From: an uncultured Bacteroidota bacterium
GTDB lineage: Bacteria > Bacteroidota > Bacteroidia > Bacteroidales > SZUA-534
DNA length: 6,998 bases
Direction of reading: 5' to 3'
Assembly: GCA_937900725.1 (NCBI GenBank)
Contig: CALCFP010000079.1
Location: 1 to 6,998, forward strand
The notes beneath the pieces were generated by a model, which was given only the letters and a program-made list of their open reading frames with translations, did not search any database and was not told the origin of the DNA. The position numbers were made by a program, and so were the translations under genes. Of the stretch, positions 1 to 6,830 are shown piece by piece (position 1 is the stretch's first letter; each line of letters opens with the position of its first letter).

Positions 1-455
1 TTGTAAACAAATACATTGTCGCGAACCAATTGTGCGTAGTCCTTGTCGGGTGTCATCATGAAAACGGTGAACCCTTGTGCCGATGCCTTGTGTGCAAGCG
101 TTCCAATAATATCGTCGGCCTCAAAACCCTGAACCTGAACAACAGGTATGCGCAAAGCCGCGATTACCTCCTTGATGAGTGGAATCGACTGGCGCATGTC
201 TTCGGGCATGGCCTCGCGGTTGGCTTTATATTCGGCGTACATCTCGTGCCGGAACGTTGGCCCGTGCGGGTCGAAAACCACGCCTATGTGGCTCGGATTC
301 TCTTTCTGCAAAACTTCGAGAAGCGTGTTTGTAAATCCAAAAACCGCCGAAGTGTTGACTCCTTTTGAGTTGATTCGCGGGCTTTTGATGAATGCATAGT
401 AGGCACGGTAGGCCAGCGCGTACGCATCGAGCAGGAATAGTTTCTTGTCTGTCAT
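1..455 (-). CDS. polA: DNA polymerase I, N-terminal 5'-3' exonuclease domain (partial, runs off left edge)
   Basis: The minus strand from the ATG at 455 is open to the window edge (151 full codons). DNA polymerase I removes RNA primers and fills gaps in replication and repair; this N-terminal part is the FEN1-like 5'-3' exonuclease. The metal-binding acidic residues expected for the family are visible: D10 in LFLLDAYALAYRAYYAF, D62 in VVFDPHGPTFRHE, E112/D114/D115 in GFEADDIIGTL, and D137/D139 in TPDKDYAQLV. The DPxGPTFRHExYxxYKANR stretch is the usual helical-arch region. The start is supported because the domain begins within a few residues of the ATG, as in other PolA proteins. No Shine-Dalgarno is seen, which is usual in Bacteroidota. 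The polymerase domain lies outside the window, so whether the full gene is intact cannot be judged. A stand-alone exonuclease is possible but much less likely. Confidence 0.95.
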   Translation of the reverse strand, partial: MTDKKLFLLDAYALAYRAYYAFIKSPRINSKGVNTSAVFGFTNTLLEVLQKENPSHIGVVFDPHGPTFRHEMYAEYKANREAMPEDMRQSIPLIKEVIAALRIPVVQVQGFEADDIIGTLAHKASAQGFTVFMMTPDKDYAQLVRDNVFVY

Positions 456-471
456 GTCAATTACAAATTAC

Positions 472-490
472 ATCCCGGACTTATCGGGAT
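472..490. other. Small hairpin upstream of polA
   Basis: Six bases at 472-477 (atcccg) pair perfectly with 485-490 (cgggat) around a 7-base loop. It lies 17 bp upstream of the polA start, inside a possible promoter: on the minus strand, TTTG at 492-495 is followed 21 bases later by TAATTTG at 464-470, one base short of the Bacteroidota -7 consensus TAnnTTTG. If that promoter were used, the polA leader would be only a few bases long. Function is unknown; it could be a coincidental palindrome. Confidence 0.3.
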
Positions 491-509
491 CCAAACCACT
501 AAATTCAAG

Positions 510-705
510 GTGGGTTCTATAAATATATTTCGAGAGATTTTTGAAGATTTTCCGAGCGCATTGTTGGGCGGAAGAAAGGAGCAGTGCGGGCACTGTGACT
601 GCCTGACAACCAACAAGGTGCCGAAAAAGATCAAAAATCGCCGAAAAGTTCAAATAATTCATTCCATTTGTCACATTTTTCAAATGGTGTATTTATAGAA
701 CACAC
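510..705. repeat. MITE-like fold-back element with terminal and nested inverted repeats
   Basis: The ends 510-525 and 690-705 are inverted repeats matching at 15 of 16 positions (core GTTCTATAAATA, 12 perfect bases). Inside are nested complementary pairs in the correct order: 536-544 with 631-639 (GATTTTTGA), 561-567 with 610-616 (TTGTTGG), and 582-586 with 591-595 (CAGTG, loop CGGG). The element can therefore fold back over most of its length. A separate 7-bp hairpin (664-670 with 681-687) sits near the right end. Short open frames exist on both strands but have no recognisable domain, as expected for a palindromic non-coding element. No clear target-site duplication is seen. It lies between the LRR gene and polA. 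It may be a non-autonomous transposable repeat or a structured RNA; I cannot tell which from one copy. Confidence 0.6.
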
Positions 706-816
706 ATCTAATAATAATGCTATCGCAAATTATGCGCTCTAAAGATAAGACACTAATTCCAATTTAGAGTTTTCAATTTGAATAAGTGAAGAAATTGTCG
801 GACGCGAATTTGTCAA
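706..816. other. Intergenic region downstream of the LRR gene, no clear gene
   Basis: This AT-rich stretch follows the LRR stop codon on the minus strand. It contains a weak inverted repeat (ctctaaa 737-743 with tttagag 763-769, 19-base loop) with no convincing T-tract, so I do not call a terminator. The bases 773-816 could encode a continuation of the LRR protein in another frame (see findings). Confidence 0.4.
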
Positions 817-3540
817 TCATCTGTTGCCATTGATCGACCTTGCGCCCCACGGGCTTCCTTTTGCTGTGCCTTCGTACACAATATGTGGCACGTCGCCGAA
901 GGCATCTATGCCAATGGTGGCGACTGATTTGGGAATGTTCACCGAAGACAGTTTGCTGCAGCCTCCAAAAGCCGCCTCGCCAATGCTGATAACTGAATTA
1001 GGGATGTTTAGCGATGATAGTCGTGAGCAGTCGGCAAATGCGCAGTTCCCAATTCTTGTGACTGAATTTGGAATGTTGACAGACGTAAGCCGGTAACATC
1101 CTGAAAAGGCATAATCGCCAATGCTTGTAACCGACCCGGCTATTGTGAGTGTTTCAAGTCTTGAGCAGTCATAAAATGTGCTTTCCTCAATCTTGCCGAC
1201 CGATTCAGGTATGGCGACTGACGTCAGGCTAGAACATCCGCAAAACGCTTCGGCACCTATTGTGGCGACCGTTTGTGGCAAGACTATTGATGTCAGGCTT
1301 GAACAACCGTAGAATGCGCTTTCGCCAATGCTGATGGTTGATTTTGGCAAGACAACCGATGTCAGGCTGGAGCAACCGTAAAAAGTTCCGGCACCTATGC
1401 TGGTGACAGTGTTCGGAATAGTCACCGATGTCAATCCTTCGCAACGGAAGAATGCCTTGTCGCCAATGCTGGCAACCGATTCGGGAATATCCACCGAAAC
1501 AAGGTTCGAGCAACGGGCGAATGCTTCCGATTTTATGCTTGTTACCGAATTTGGTATGGTGACCGATGTAAGGCTTGTGCAACCGTAGAATGCCATTTTG
1601 CCAATGGTGGTTACAGTTTTTGGAATAGTGACGCTTCCGCCATCACCGATATAACGCTTGATTTGCCTTTTCGATGCATCGAAATATAAAAACTGTTCAT
1701 CGAAGACTCTATTGAGTTCCTTTGCGCCCCATGGCCTGCCTTTGGCCGATCCTTTGTACGCAATAAGTGGCACATCTTTGAATGCTCCTTCACCAATTTG
1801 TGTGACTGACGAAGGAATCTCGACAGCAACAAGGCCTGTGCAACCAGAAAACGCATCAGCATAAATATCGGTGACTGATTCAGACATGGTTATTAACTTC
1901 AAACTACTGCATCCGGAAAATGCCCCTTCGCCAATGATTGTGACTGAATTTGGTATAGTGACAGATGAAAGGTTTGTGCAGCCGGCGAATGTCTCCCAGC
2001 CTATAACGGTGACCGAATTAGGTATGACTATAGATGTTAGTCCAGTGCAACCATAGAATGTACCGGCACCAATGATTGTATCCGACTTCGGAATTTCAAC
2101 CGAAGTCAGGCCTGTGCAACAGGAGAAGGCATCGCAGTCTATGCAGGTAACCGCTTTGGGAATCTCTATCGACATCAAACCTGAACAACCCATAAACGCG
2201 CACTTGCCTATATAGGTTATTGAGTCGGGCAAAGTGACTGATGCCAGACTTGTGCAATTCATAAATGTATTCCCGTTAATGCGGGTGACGGATTTTGGCA
2301 AGGCTACGGAAGTCAGGCTTGAACAACCGGCAAACGCTCCTTTCCCAATGCTGGTGACCGACTGCGGAATGGAAATAGTTGTCAATGAAGTACAATTGTC
2401 GAATGCATTTTCCCCAATGGTTACTACTGAATCCGGCAATTCGACTGATGTCAGGCCGGAGCAACATGAAAAAGCAAAATTGCCAATGCTCTTGACGGAT
2501 TTTGGAATGGTTACTGAAGTTAAGCCGGTACACAGCCAAAACGTGGAATTGCTGATTTTGGCGAGTAATGGCGGCAGAGTGACTGACGTCAGTTTGGAGC
2601 AACATTGGAATGCGCCATCGCTAATGTTGCTAACTGAATCAGGAATGGTAACTGATTCCAGGCTCGTACAATGGGAGAAGGCTGACATTCCTATGCTGAC
2701 AACCGATTCAGGTATGGTCACTGAAGTCAATGAAGTGCAGAAAGCGAATGTATTATGGCCAATACTTCTGAGCGACTTTGATATATTGATCGAAGTCAAA
2801 CCCGAACATTCATAAAATGCCTGTGGCCCTATGTAGATGACCGTATTTGGCATGACAACCGACGTAATGCCTGAACAGCCAAGGAATGCCATGGCTTGTA
2901 TGATTGTTACTGATTCAGGTATCACTACATCTCCGCCTTTGCCTATGTAGCGCTTGATTCGCGTTTTTGCGTGATCAGAATATAAAAACTGATTGTCGTG
3001 GTAGCCATTAACTTCCAATGCACCCCACGGACTTCCCCCGGCATTGCCTTCGTATAAAACATGGTACACGTTTTTGAATGCATTCCTACCTATTTTGGAA
3101 ACCGATTTAGGCACGGTAATCGACGAAAACGACGCGCACCGATAGAAAGCAAAATCTCCAATTTTCGTGACCGACTCAGGGATGGATACAGAAGACAGAC
3201 TCGTACAACCACAAAACGCATAATCACCTATTCCCGTGACAGTTTCAGGGATGATGACAGATTCCAAATTCGTGCAGTCATAAAACGCATTGCTTTCAAT
3301 GCGGGTGACTGCATATGTTTTCCCTTCGTATTCTATTGTTGATGGTATCTCGATGTTTATTAACTCGTAATAAAAGCCTATCTTTTGTCGAGGATAAGAT
3401 ACACAAACCGTATATGGCTCCTTGTTGCTAGTAATCAAGTAGTAAATGTAGTCCTTTATAAAAGTTTTTTCTATGCCATAGGTTCTTGTGGCAAAAAGTG
3501 ACAGGCACGCAACGACAAGAAAGAATATGTGTTTTTTCAT
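817..3540 (-). CDS. BspA-like leucine-rich-repeat (Treponema-type LRR, LRR_5) surface protein
   Basis: This is a 907-residue exported protein. Residues 1-22 form a signal peptide (KKH, then a hydrophobic core, then a likely cut near TYG). A VVAC motif at C12 resembles a lipobox but sits very early, so ordinary signal peptidase I is more likely. After a lead-in ending IPSTIEYEGKTYAV, residues 78-896 are 23-residue repeats of the form VTSIGxxAFxGCSSLTSVxIPxS, in exact register: 29 regular units plus three divergent cap units at 147, 579 and 873, each ending near a PWGA motif. Repeats of this kind in BspA-family proteins are linked to adhesion, coaggregation and host binding; the ligand here is unknown. 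No T9SS tail or anchor is visible after residue 897. It lies 61 bp downstream of the glycosyltransferase and is probably co-transcribed. The end may be altered by a frameshift (see findings). Confidence 0.9.
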   Translation of the reverse strand: MKKHIFFLVVACLSLFATRTYGIEKTFIKDYIYYLITSNKEPYTVCVSYPRQKIGFYYELINIEIPSTIEYEGKTYAVTRIESNAFYDCTNLESVIIPETVTGIGDYAFCGCTSLSSVSIPESVTKIGDFAFYRCASFSSITVPKSVSKIGRNAFKNVYHVLYEGNAGGSPWGALEVNGYHDNQFLYSDHAKTRIKRYIGKGGDVVIPESVTIIQAMAFLGCSGITSVVMPNTVIYIGPQAFYECSGLTSINISKSLRSIGHNTFAFCTSLTSVTIPESVVSIGMSAFSHCTSLESVTIPDSVSNISDGAFQCCSKLTSVTLPPLLAKISNSTFWLCTGLTSVTIPKSVKSIGNFAFSCCSGLTSVELPDSVVTIGENAFDNCTSLTTISIPQSVTSIGKGAFAGCSSLTSVALPKSVTRINGNTFMNCTSLASVTLPDSITYIGKCAFMGCSGLMSIEIPKAVTCIDCDAFSCCTGLTSVEIPKSDTIIGAGTFYGCTGLTSIVIPNSVTVIGWETFAGCTNLSSVTIPNSVTIIGEGAFSGCSSLKLITMSESVTDIYADAFSGCTGLVAVEIPSSVTQIGEGAFKDVPLIAYKGSAKGRPWGAKELNRVFDEQFLYFDASKRQIKRYIGDGGSVTIPKTVTTIGKMAFYGCTSLTSVTIPNSVTSIKSEAFARCSNLVSVDIPESVASIGDKAFFRCEGLTSVTIPNTVTSIGAGTFYGCSSLTSVVLPKSTISIGESAFYGCSSLTSIVLPQTVATIGAEAFCGCSSLTSVAIPESVGKIEESTFYDCSRLETLTIAGSVTSIGDYAFSGCYRLTSVNIPNSVTRIGNCAFADCSRLSSLNIPNSVISIGEAAFGGCSKLSSVNIPKSVATIGIDAFGDVPHIVYEGTAKGSPWGARSINGNR
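853..3309 (-). repeat. 69-bp tandem coding repeat array in three blocks (32 units)
   Basis: The DNA encoding residues 78-896 of the LRR protein consists of 69-bp units (23 codons) with no length change within blocks. Block sizes, counting the final cap unit, are 4, 17 and 11. Blocks 1 and 2 are each followed by a 40-residue linker starting at PWGA (2911-3030 and 1615-1734). The two linkers match at about 24 of 40 residues by my alignment. The third block stops shortly after its PWGA. Such arrays can expand or contract by recombination. Confidence 0.85.
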
Positions 3541-3601
3541 AATCTGGCAGTTATAAAAGATGTCATTGGCGTCATTATTGCCACCTAAACTTTAAAGTTA
3601 A
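3541..3601. other. Short intergenic gap, glycosyltransferase to LRR gene
   Basis: This 61-bp gap contains a perfect 12-bp palindrome, AACTTTAAAGTT, at 3588-3599, just after the glycosyltransferase stop. I find no TAnnTTTG promoter element here and no T-tract terminator. Read-through from the upstream gene into the LRR gene is the simplest reading. The palindrome could be a regulator site or chance in AT-rich DNA. Confidence 0.35.
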
Positions 3602-4597
3602 TCATTTCTTGTAGAAATTCTTCACAAAACGCCCGTACTCACCTTTACGCAGTATGATGCGGTTGATGAAGCAGTCGCAGAATCCGCAGCCGTAGCCCAT
3701 CAGCTGCACATACGACGCCACCACTGTAAGCAAGGCCACCTTTACGCTTTTTGTAGCCACAAGCGCATCGACAAAAAAGGCGATGGCCGGCAATGCAAGC
3801 ACGCACAACAGCAACGGAAAAAAGCAGCACAAGGCTATCAGCAAAATATTGCCCAAAAAGAAACAAGCCGGCAGCAAGTGAACCATCTTTAGCGTTCCGC
3901 GATGGCGTTTTTCAAGGTTGATGCGGGCTATGCCTGAATTGTAGACCTGCTTGAAAAATGCCTTGAACGATGTCCGGCGCTTGTGATAAACAAAGGCATC
4001 CTTTATCAGTCCGGTCTTGAATCCGTTCTCGATAAGGCGCATGCTGAAATCCATATCCTCGCCAAAGCGCATGTCGGCATATCCGCCCACCTTCAAAAAG
4101 GCATCACGCTGCACGCCCACGTTGAACCCGCGCGGGTAGAACTTGTCCATCTTCTCCTTCTTGCCACGTATGCCGCCTGTGGTCAGCACCGATGTCATTG
4201 AGTGGCTGATGGCCTTCTGTATTGGCGAGAACGACGGATGCGAGGCGTCAGGTCCGCCAAAGCACTGCAAGTCGCGTTCGCTTAAGGCCTTGTCTATCGC
4301 TTTCAGATATCCGGTCGGGACTATCACATCGGAATCGATGAAGATGAAGTATTCGCCCTTTGCCTGCGATGCGCCATTGTTGCGTGCAAGACTTGGCCCC
4401 ATGTTTGGCTGCTCAATGTAGTGGATGTCGAGCCTCGAGGCGTATTTATCCACAACTGACTTGCTCGAGTTTGCCGAACCGTCTTCCACTATCGTGATAT
4501 CGAAACCGTCGAAATCCTGTTCCAGAAGCGATTTCAGCAACTCGTCAACTTCATCCGGACGGTTATATACGGGAATTATGAATGAATATTTCAGCAT
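3602..4597 (-). CDS. Family 2 glycosyltransferase with C-terminal membrane helices
   Basis: This is a 331-residue GT-A fold glycosyltransferase that transfers a sugar from a nucleotide-sugar donor, probably at the inner membrane during surface polysaccharide or glycolipid synthesis; donor and acceptor cannot be read from the sequence. It starts with the typical SFIIPVYNRPDEVDELLKSL. VEDGS (37-41) is the nucleotide-binding acidic motif, DSD (88-90) the DxD metal-binding motif, and GED (179-181) supplies the likely catalytic base. A YHKRRTSFKAFFKQVYNSG region (204-222) is a conserved post-catalytic segment of membrane GT2 enzymes. Hydrophobic stretches around 240-280 and 285-305 are probable membrane helices. 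The length is normal and no lesion is seen. It follows the YkgJ-like gene by 43 bp and precedes the LRR gene by 61 bp on the same strand. Confidence 0.92.
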   Translation of the reverse strand: MLKYSFIIPVYNRPDEVDELLKSLLEQDFDGFDITIVEDGSANSSKSVVDKYASRLDIHYIEQPNMGPSLARNNGASQAKGEYFIFIDSDVIVPTGYLKAIDKALSERDLQCFGGPDASHPSFSPIQKAISHSMTSVLTTGGIRGKKEKMDKFYPRGFNVGVQRDAFLKVGGYADMRFGEDMDFSMRLIENGFKTGLIKDAFVYHKRRTSFKAFFKQVYNSGIARINLEKRHRGTLKMVHLLPACFFLGNILLIALCCFFPLLLCVLALPAIAFFVDALVATKSVKVALLTVVASYVQLMGYGCGFCDCFINRIILRKGEYGRFVKNFYKK

Positions 4598-4619
4598 TAA
4601 CTCAATATCTTCTTATACA

Positions 4620-4650
4620 CAAATCTACAACAAATTGTCATTATATGAAA
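4620..4650 (-). promoter_or_regulatory. Candidate Bacteroidota-type promoter for the glycosyltransferase
   Basis: On the minus strand TAGATTTG (4620-4627) matches the Bacteroidota -7 consensus TAnnTTTG exactly. A TTTC (4647-4650), one base from the -33 TTTG, lies 19 bases upstream, a suitable spacing. Transcription would start near 4613, giving a leader of roughly 16 bases before the ATG at 4597. The -33 box overlaps the end of the upstream coding sequence, so it would be an internal promoter for the glycosyltransferase and LRR genes. This is only a motif match. Confidence 0.35.
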
Positions 4651-4922
4651 TCGTCGGCATTTAGGCCTTCCAGTCCGGCTATAATCCTTACGGCTTCAGC
4701 GCGCGACTTGCCACAGATAATCTCGTCAGGAGCGAATGCTCCGCAAATGCGCGGGCGCTCGGGCTTGCCAAATATACGGCATCGCATGTCGTCGTCGAGA
4801 TTGACACAGCGCACGCCGGCCGACTTGCCGTCGGGCATTCCGGGCAGTGGCGAACTTATCGATATCACCGTGCAGCAAACTGCGCAATGTGGCCTACATT
4901 CCATATGCTTTTTTTTATGCAA
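4641..4922 (-). CDS. YkgJ/YeiW-family cysteine-cluster protein (putative zinc/iron-chelating)
   Basis: This is a small 93-residue protein with eight cysteines: C9, C13, C16 and C17 form the CxxxCxxCC cluster in ECRPHCAVCC, followed by C39, C48, C60 and C70. The order SISSPLPGMPDGKSAGVRC, then DDDMRCRIFGKPERPRIC, then CGKSRAEA is characteristic of the YkgJ/YeiW (former UPF0153) family, thought to bind zinc or iron; its cellular role is not established. No signal peptide is seen, so it is probably cytoplasmic. Family members usually begin one or two residues before CRPxC, so the in-frame ATG at 4904 (Met7), preceded by an A-rich run, may be the true start instead of 4922. It is probably the first gene of a unit with the glycosyltransferase 43 bp downstream. 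Confidence 0.9.
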   Translation of the reverse strand: MHKKKHMECRPHCAVCCTVISISSPLPGMPDGKSAGVRCVNLDDDMRCRIFGKPERPRICGAFAPDEIICGKSRAEAVRIIAGLEGLNADDFI

Positions 4923-5067
4923 TAATAAGGAAACTTCGATTCATTTTTAGATTAAAACATTTAATACTTCCATTTCTGATTGTATTAAAGGGCAAAACAA
5001 GCCACATTTTACATTTAAACAACACATACCTAACGTGGATATCTTTTATTAAGATCATAATATGAGA
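4923..5067. other. AT-rich intergenic region upstream of the ykgJ-like gene
   Basis: This 145-bp stretch separates the terminator of the T9SS-protein gene from the ykgJ-like gene and should contain that gene's promoter. I searched the minus strand for TAnnTTTG and found no exact match. I see no open frame, RNA gene or further repeat of note. Confidence 0.4.
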
Positions 5068-5093
5068 AAGCCCGAGAATAGGTTCTCGGGCTT
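5068..5093 (-). terminator. Intrinsic terminator of the T9SS-secreted protein gene
   Basis: A perfect 11-bp stem pairs 5068-5078 (aagcccgagaa) with 5083-5093 (ttctcgggctt) around a 4-base loop. It lies 40 bp downstream of the stop codon at 5134. On the minus strand the stem is followed by a short T-rich stretch (TTTCTCAT). The opposite strand has no T-tract, so it should work mainly in the minus direction. Confidence 0.8.
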
Positions 5094-5100
5094 ACCGTTA

Positions 5101-5114
5101 ATGTTGAACTCTAA
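5101..5114 (+). repeat. Left arm of 14-bp inverted repeat flanking the T9SS-protein gene
   Basis: The sequence ATGTTGAACTCTAA is the perfect reverse complement of 6831-6844. It lies 19 bp beyond the stop codon, between the gene and its terminator. See findings for its possible meaning. Confidence 0.55.
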
Positions 5115-5133
5115 GTTAGTGGTTAGTTTGTTG

Positions 5134-6816
5134 TTATTTTTTTATAAATGAGCAAGTCTGAGCGTCATCACTATCCTTGTTAATTACAAGGACGAATGTG
5201 CCATTAGCCAAATCGGTAATGTCGATTGTAGCAGTAGTCTGAGCATCATTGAAAACATGACTTGCACATTTGTTGCCTTTGGCATCGAATATATCCACAG
5301 TTTTTATTGCACCATCTTTCTCAAACGACAAGTCGTTGGATGAAACGGTTTGTGTGATATTCAATTCCGTAGTTGCAGGATTTGGATATACGATGAATGA
5401 TGATTCCTGAGGTTCCATATTCAATTCATCTAAAGAAAGCAGCAACATATCTGTAGAATCGGCATCTGCAATGTTTTTATGAGCCATTCTTGAAGCATTG
5501 CGATATACAGAGCCAGTATAAGTGGTATAATTTCCTGTTCCACAACTGTTCTTGGCAGCCACCTTTATTGTAAATGAACAAACTTTAGATGAAGAAGAAG
5601 GCTGGCTGTTGATAATAATGTTGGCTGTGTTGCCATTTGTGCCATTAGGCCATGAATATATACCGGCTTGCGTGAATTGCCAATCGTATGATTTTGCACC
5701 ACTTACTTTGTTTACAGAGAATGTATATTGTTGTCCAGGTGTGTATGTGCCAGATATAGGTTTGTTTATTACTGGTGTAGCCAATCCAGTTAAGCCATGC
5801 GTAAATTCCGTTGAATACGTTTTATTATTATACGTATAAGTGGCTTTAATCCATGCTGTGCCAGTACCACTTACCACAAAGTGTGCATATTTGTAAGTGC
5901 TATTGTAACCAGAGTAACAAAGTCGCAAATTGCTACTGCATGTCCACGTTACACTTTTAACTGAAGCAGGTGCATTTTCCAAATTCATTTGTATAGTGGA
6001 ATTACATGCCCAATTGTTGGTTGTACTTGCGCAGGTAAGCGTAAGAGGCTTAATGGTTATAGGAAACTCTCTTACATATTCCTTACCTGAAGTTTTGCAT
6101 TTTATTGTTGCCTTGACTGTCGTTTTTGTGCCATAACTAAGCACTTCAAAATATCGTGAAAAATCGTTTCCTCCACGCTCAACAAGAACATTTTTGTTGT
6201 ACTCCCACTTCGTTACTACACAGCCAGATGCGCTTACATTAACAGTACCATAAGCCCCCCAATTGTTACCGTCAGGGCTACTTATGGTAACAGGTAATGT
6301 CCTAAACCAAAAATAATCTGATTGTTCTATTATTTTATGACCTTTAGAATCATTTGTATAAACATAGCCAAACACATACACTCCATATTCTGTGCCGGGT
6401 TTTAGGTTTTTGAATGTCCAATAACCAATACCAGAATGATCAACGTACGAATAATAGACATCTGGCCATTGATAAGTTCGATAACCATCACACACTATCA
6501 TTTCACCAGTACCAATTTCATAAATATAAATGCCATAGCATTGAGGTTTTTTTGTGGTGCTCCAATATATTGTCGCTTCATCACAAGTGATATATTTGGC
6601 ATCAACTTCTTCAATTAAATTAACCGTAGTCGATGCATATATCTCTTCTATAAAACTTCCATCTCCATTATTTTTATTATTCTTTTCCCACCATTCATAC
6701 CACCATTCTAGTCCGGTTTTGGTGGAATCAGTTTTCGTAGTTCCCTGTCCAAAAGAAACTTGTCCAATTGCCAACAATACAGTTAGCGCGATTAAATGTT
6801 TGAATTTAATTTTCAT
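5134..6816 (-). CDS. Secreted multidomain protein with type IX secretion sorting domain
   Basis: This is a 560-residue exported protein. Residues 1-23 form a Sec signal peptide (MKIKFKHLIALTVLLAIGQ, cut near SFG/Q). A tryptophan-rich stretch, GLEWWYEWWEKNNKNNGDG (35-53), follows. Residues about 65-176 look like a fibronectin type III domain (ATIYWST, then LKPGTEYGVYVFGYV, then WFRTLPV). Residues about 177-258 and 259-348 look like Ig-like beta domains, and 350-440 a PKD/Ig-like domain (TYTPGQQYTFSV, then AKSYDWQF). Residues about 474-560 are the T9SS sorting domain, with the VYPNPATTELNI motif, DIFDAKGN, and LANGTFVLVI before the terminal SFIKK. The protein should cross the outer membrane by T9SS and be surface-bound or released. 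No catalytic domain is recognised, so adhesion or binding is only a guess. The coding DNA is visibly more AT-rich than the glycosyltransferase or polA. An A-rich leader precedes the ATG. Confidence 0.9.
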   Translation of the reverse strand: MKIKFKHLIALTVLLAIGQVSFGQGTTKTDSTKTGLEWWYEWWEKNNKNNGDGSFIEEIYASTTVNLIEEVDAKYITCDEATIYWSTTKKPQCYGIYIYEIGTGEMIVCDGYRTYQWPDVYYSYVDHSGIGYWTFKNLKPGTEYGVYVFGYVYTNDSKGHKIIEQSDYFWFRTLPVTISSPDGNNWGAYGTVNVSASGCVVTKWEYNKNVLVERGGNDFSRYFEVLSYGTKTTVKATIKCKTSGKEYVREFPITIKPLTLTCASTTNNWACNSTIQMNLENAPASVKSVTWTCSSNLRLCYSGYNSTYKYAHFVVSGTGTAWIKATYTYNNKTYSTEFTHGLTGLATPVINKPISGTYTPGQQYTFSVNKVSGAKSYDWQFTQAGIYSWPNGTNGNTANIIINSQPSSSSKVCSFTIKVAAKNSCGTGNYTTYTGSVYRNASRMAHKNIADADSTDMLLLSLDELNMEPQESSFIVYPNPATTELNITQTVSSNDLSFEKDGAIKTVDIFDAKGNKCASHVFNDAQTTATIDITDLANGTFVLVINKDSDDAQTCSFIKK

Positions 6817-6830
6817 AATTTTTAATTTTT

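Noticed and set aside
30..399. Overlapping plus-strand open frames at the left edge
   Set aside because: The minus strand here encodes the PolA exonuclease domain with its acidic metal-binding residues conserved, so the plus frames are shadows.
468..698. Two short opposed open frames (468-683 minus, 510-698 plus) as possible small genes
   Set aside because: Both overlap the palindromic element at 510-705 and lack any recognisable domain. A fold-back repeat readily gives mirrored open frames.
737..769. Inverted repeat ctctaaa/tttagag as a terminator of the LRR gene
   Set aside because: The stem has only 7 mostly A-T pairs with a 19-base loop and no T-tract, too weak to call.
2234..2815. 193-codon plus-strand open frame within the LRR gene, itself repetitive
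   Set aside because: It is the antisense shadow of the 69-bp LRR repeat. Its 23-residue periodicity follows from the repeat length being a multiple of three, and it has no domain of its own. The other antisense frames across 817-3540 are explained the same way.
853..3309. Regular 69-bp repeats considered as a CRISPR or minisatellite array
   Set aside because: The units are contiguous, in frame, and encode a well-known LRR consensus. There are no distinct spacers.
4582..4950. 122-codon plus-strand open frame across the ykgJ-like gene
   Set aside because: The minus-strand frame has the full YkgJ-type cysteine pattern, while the plus-strand translation is low-information and spans an intergenic gap.
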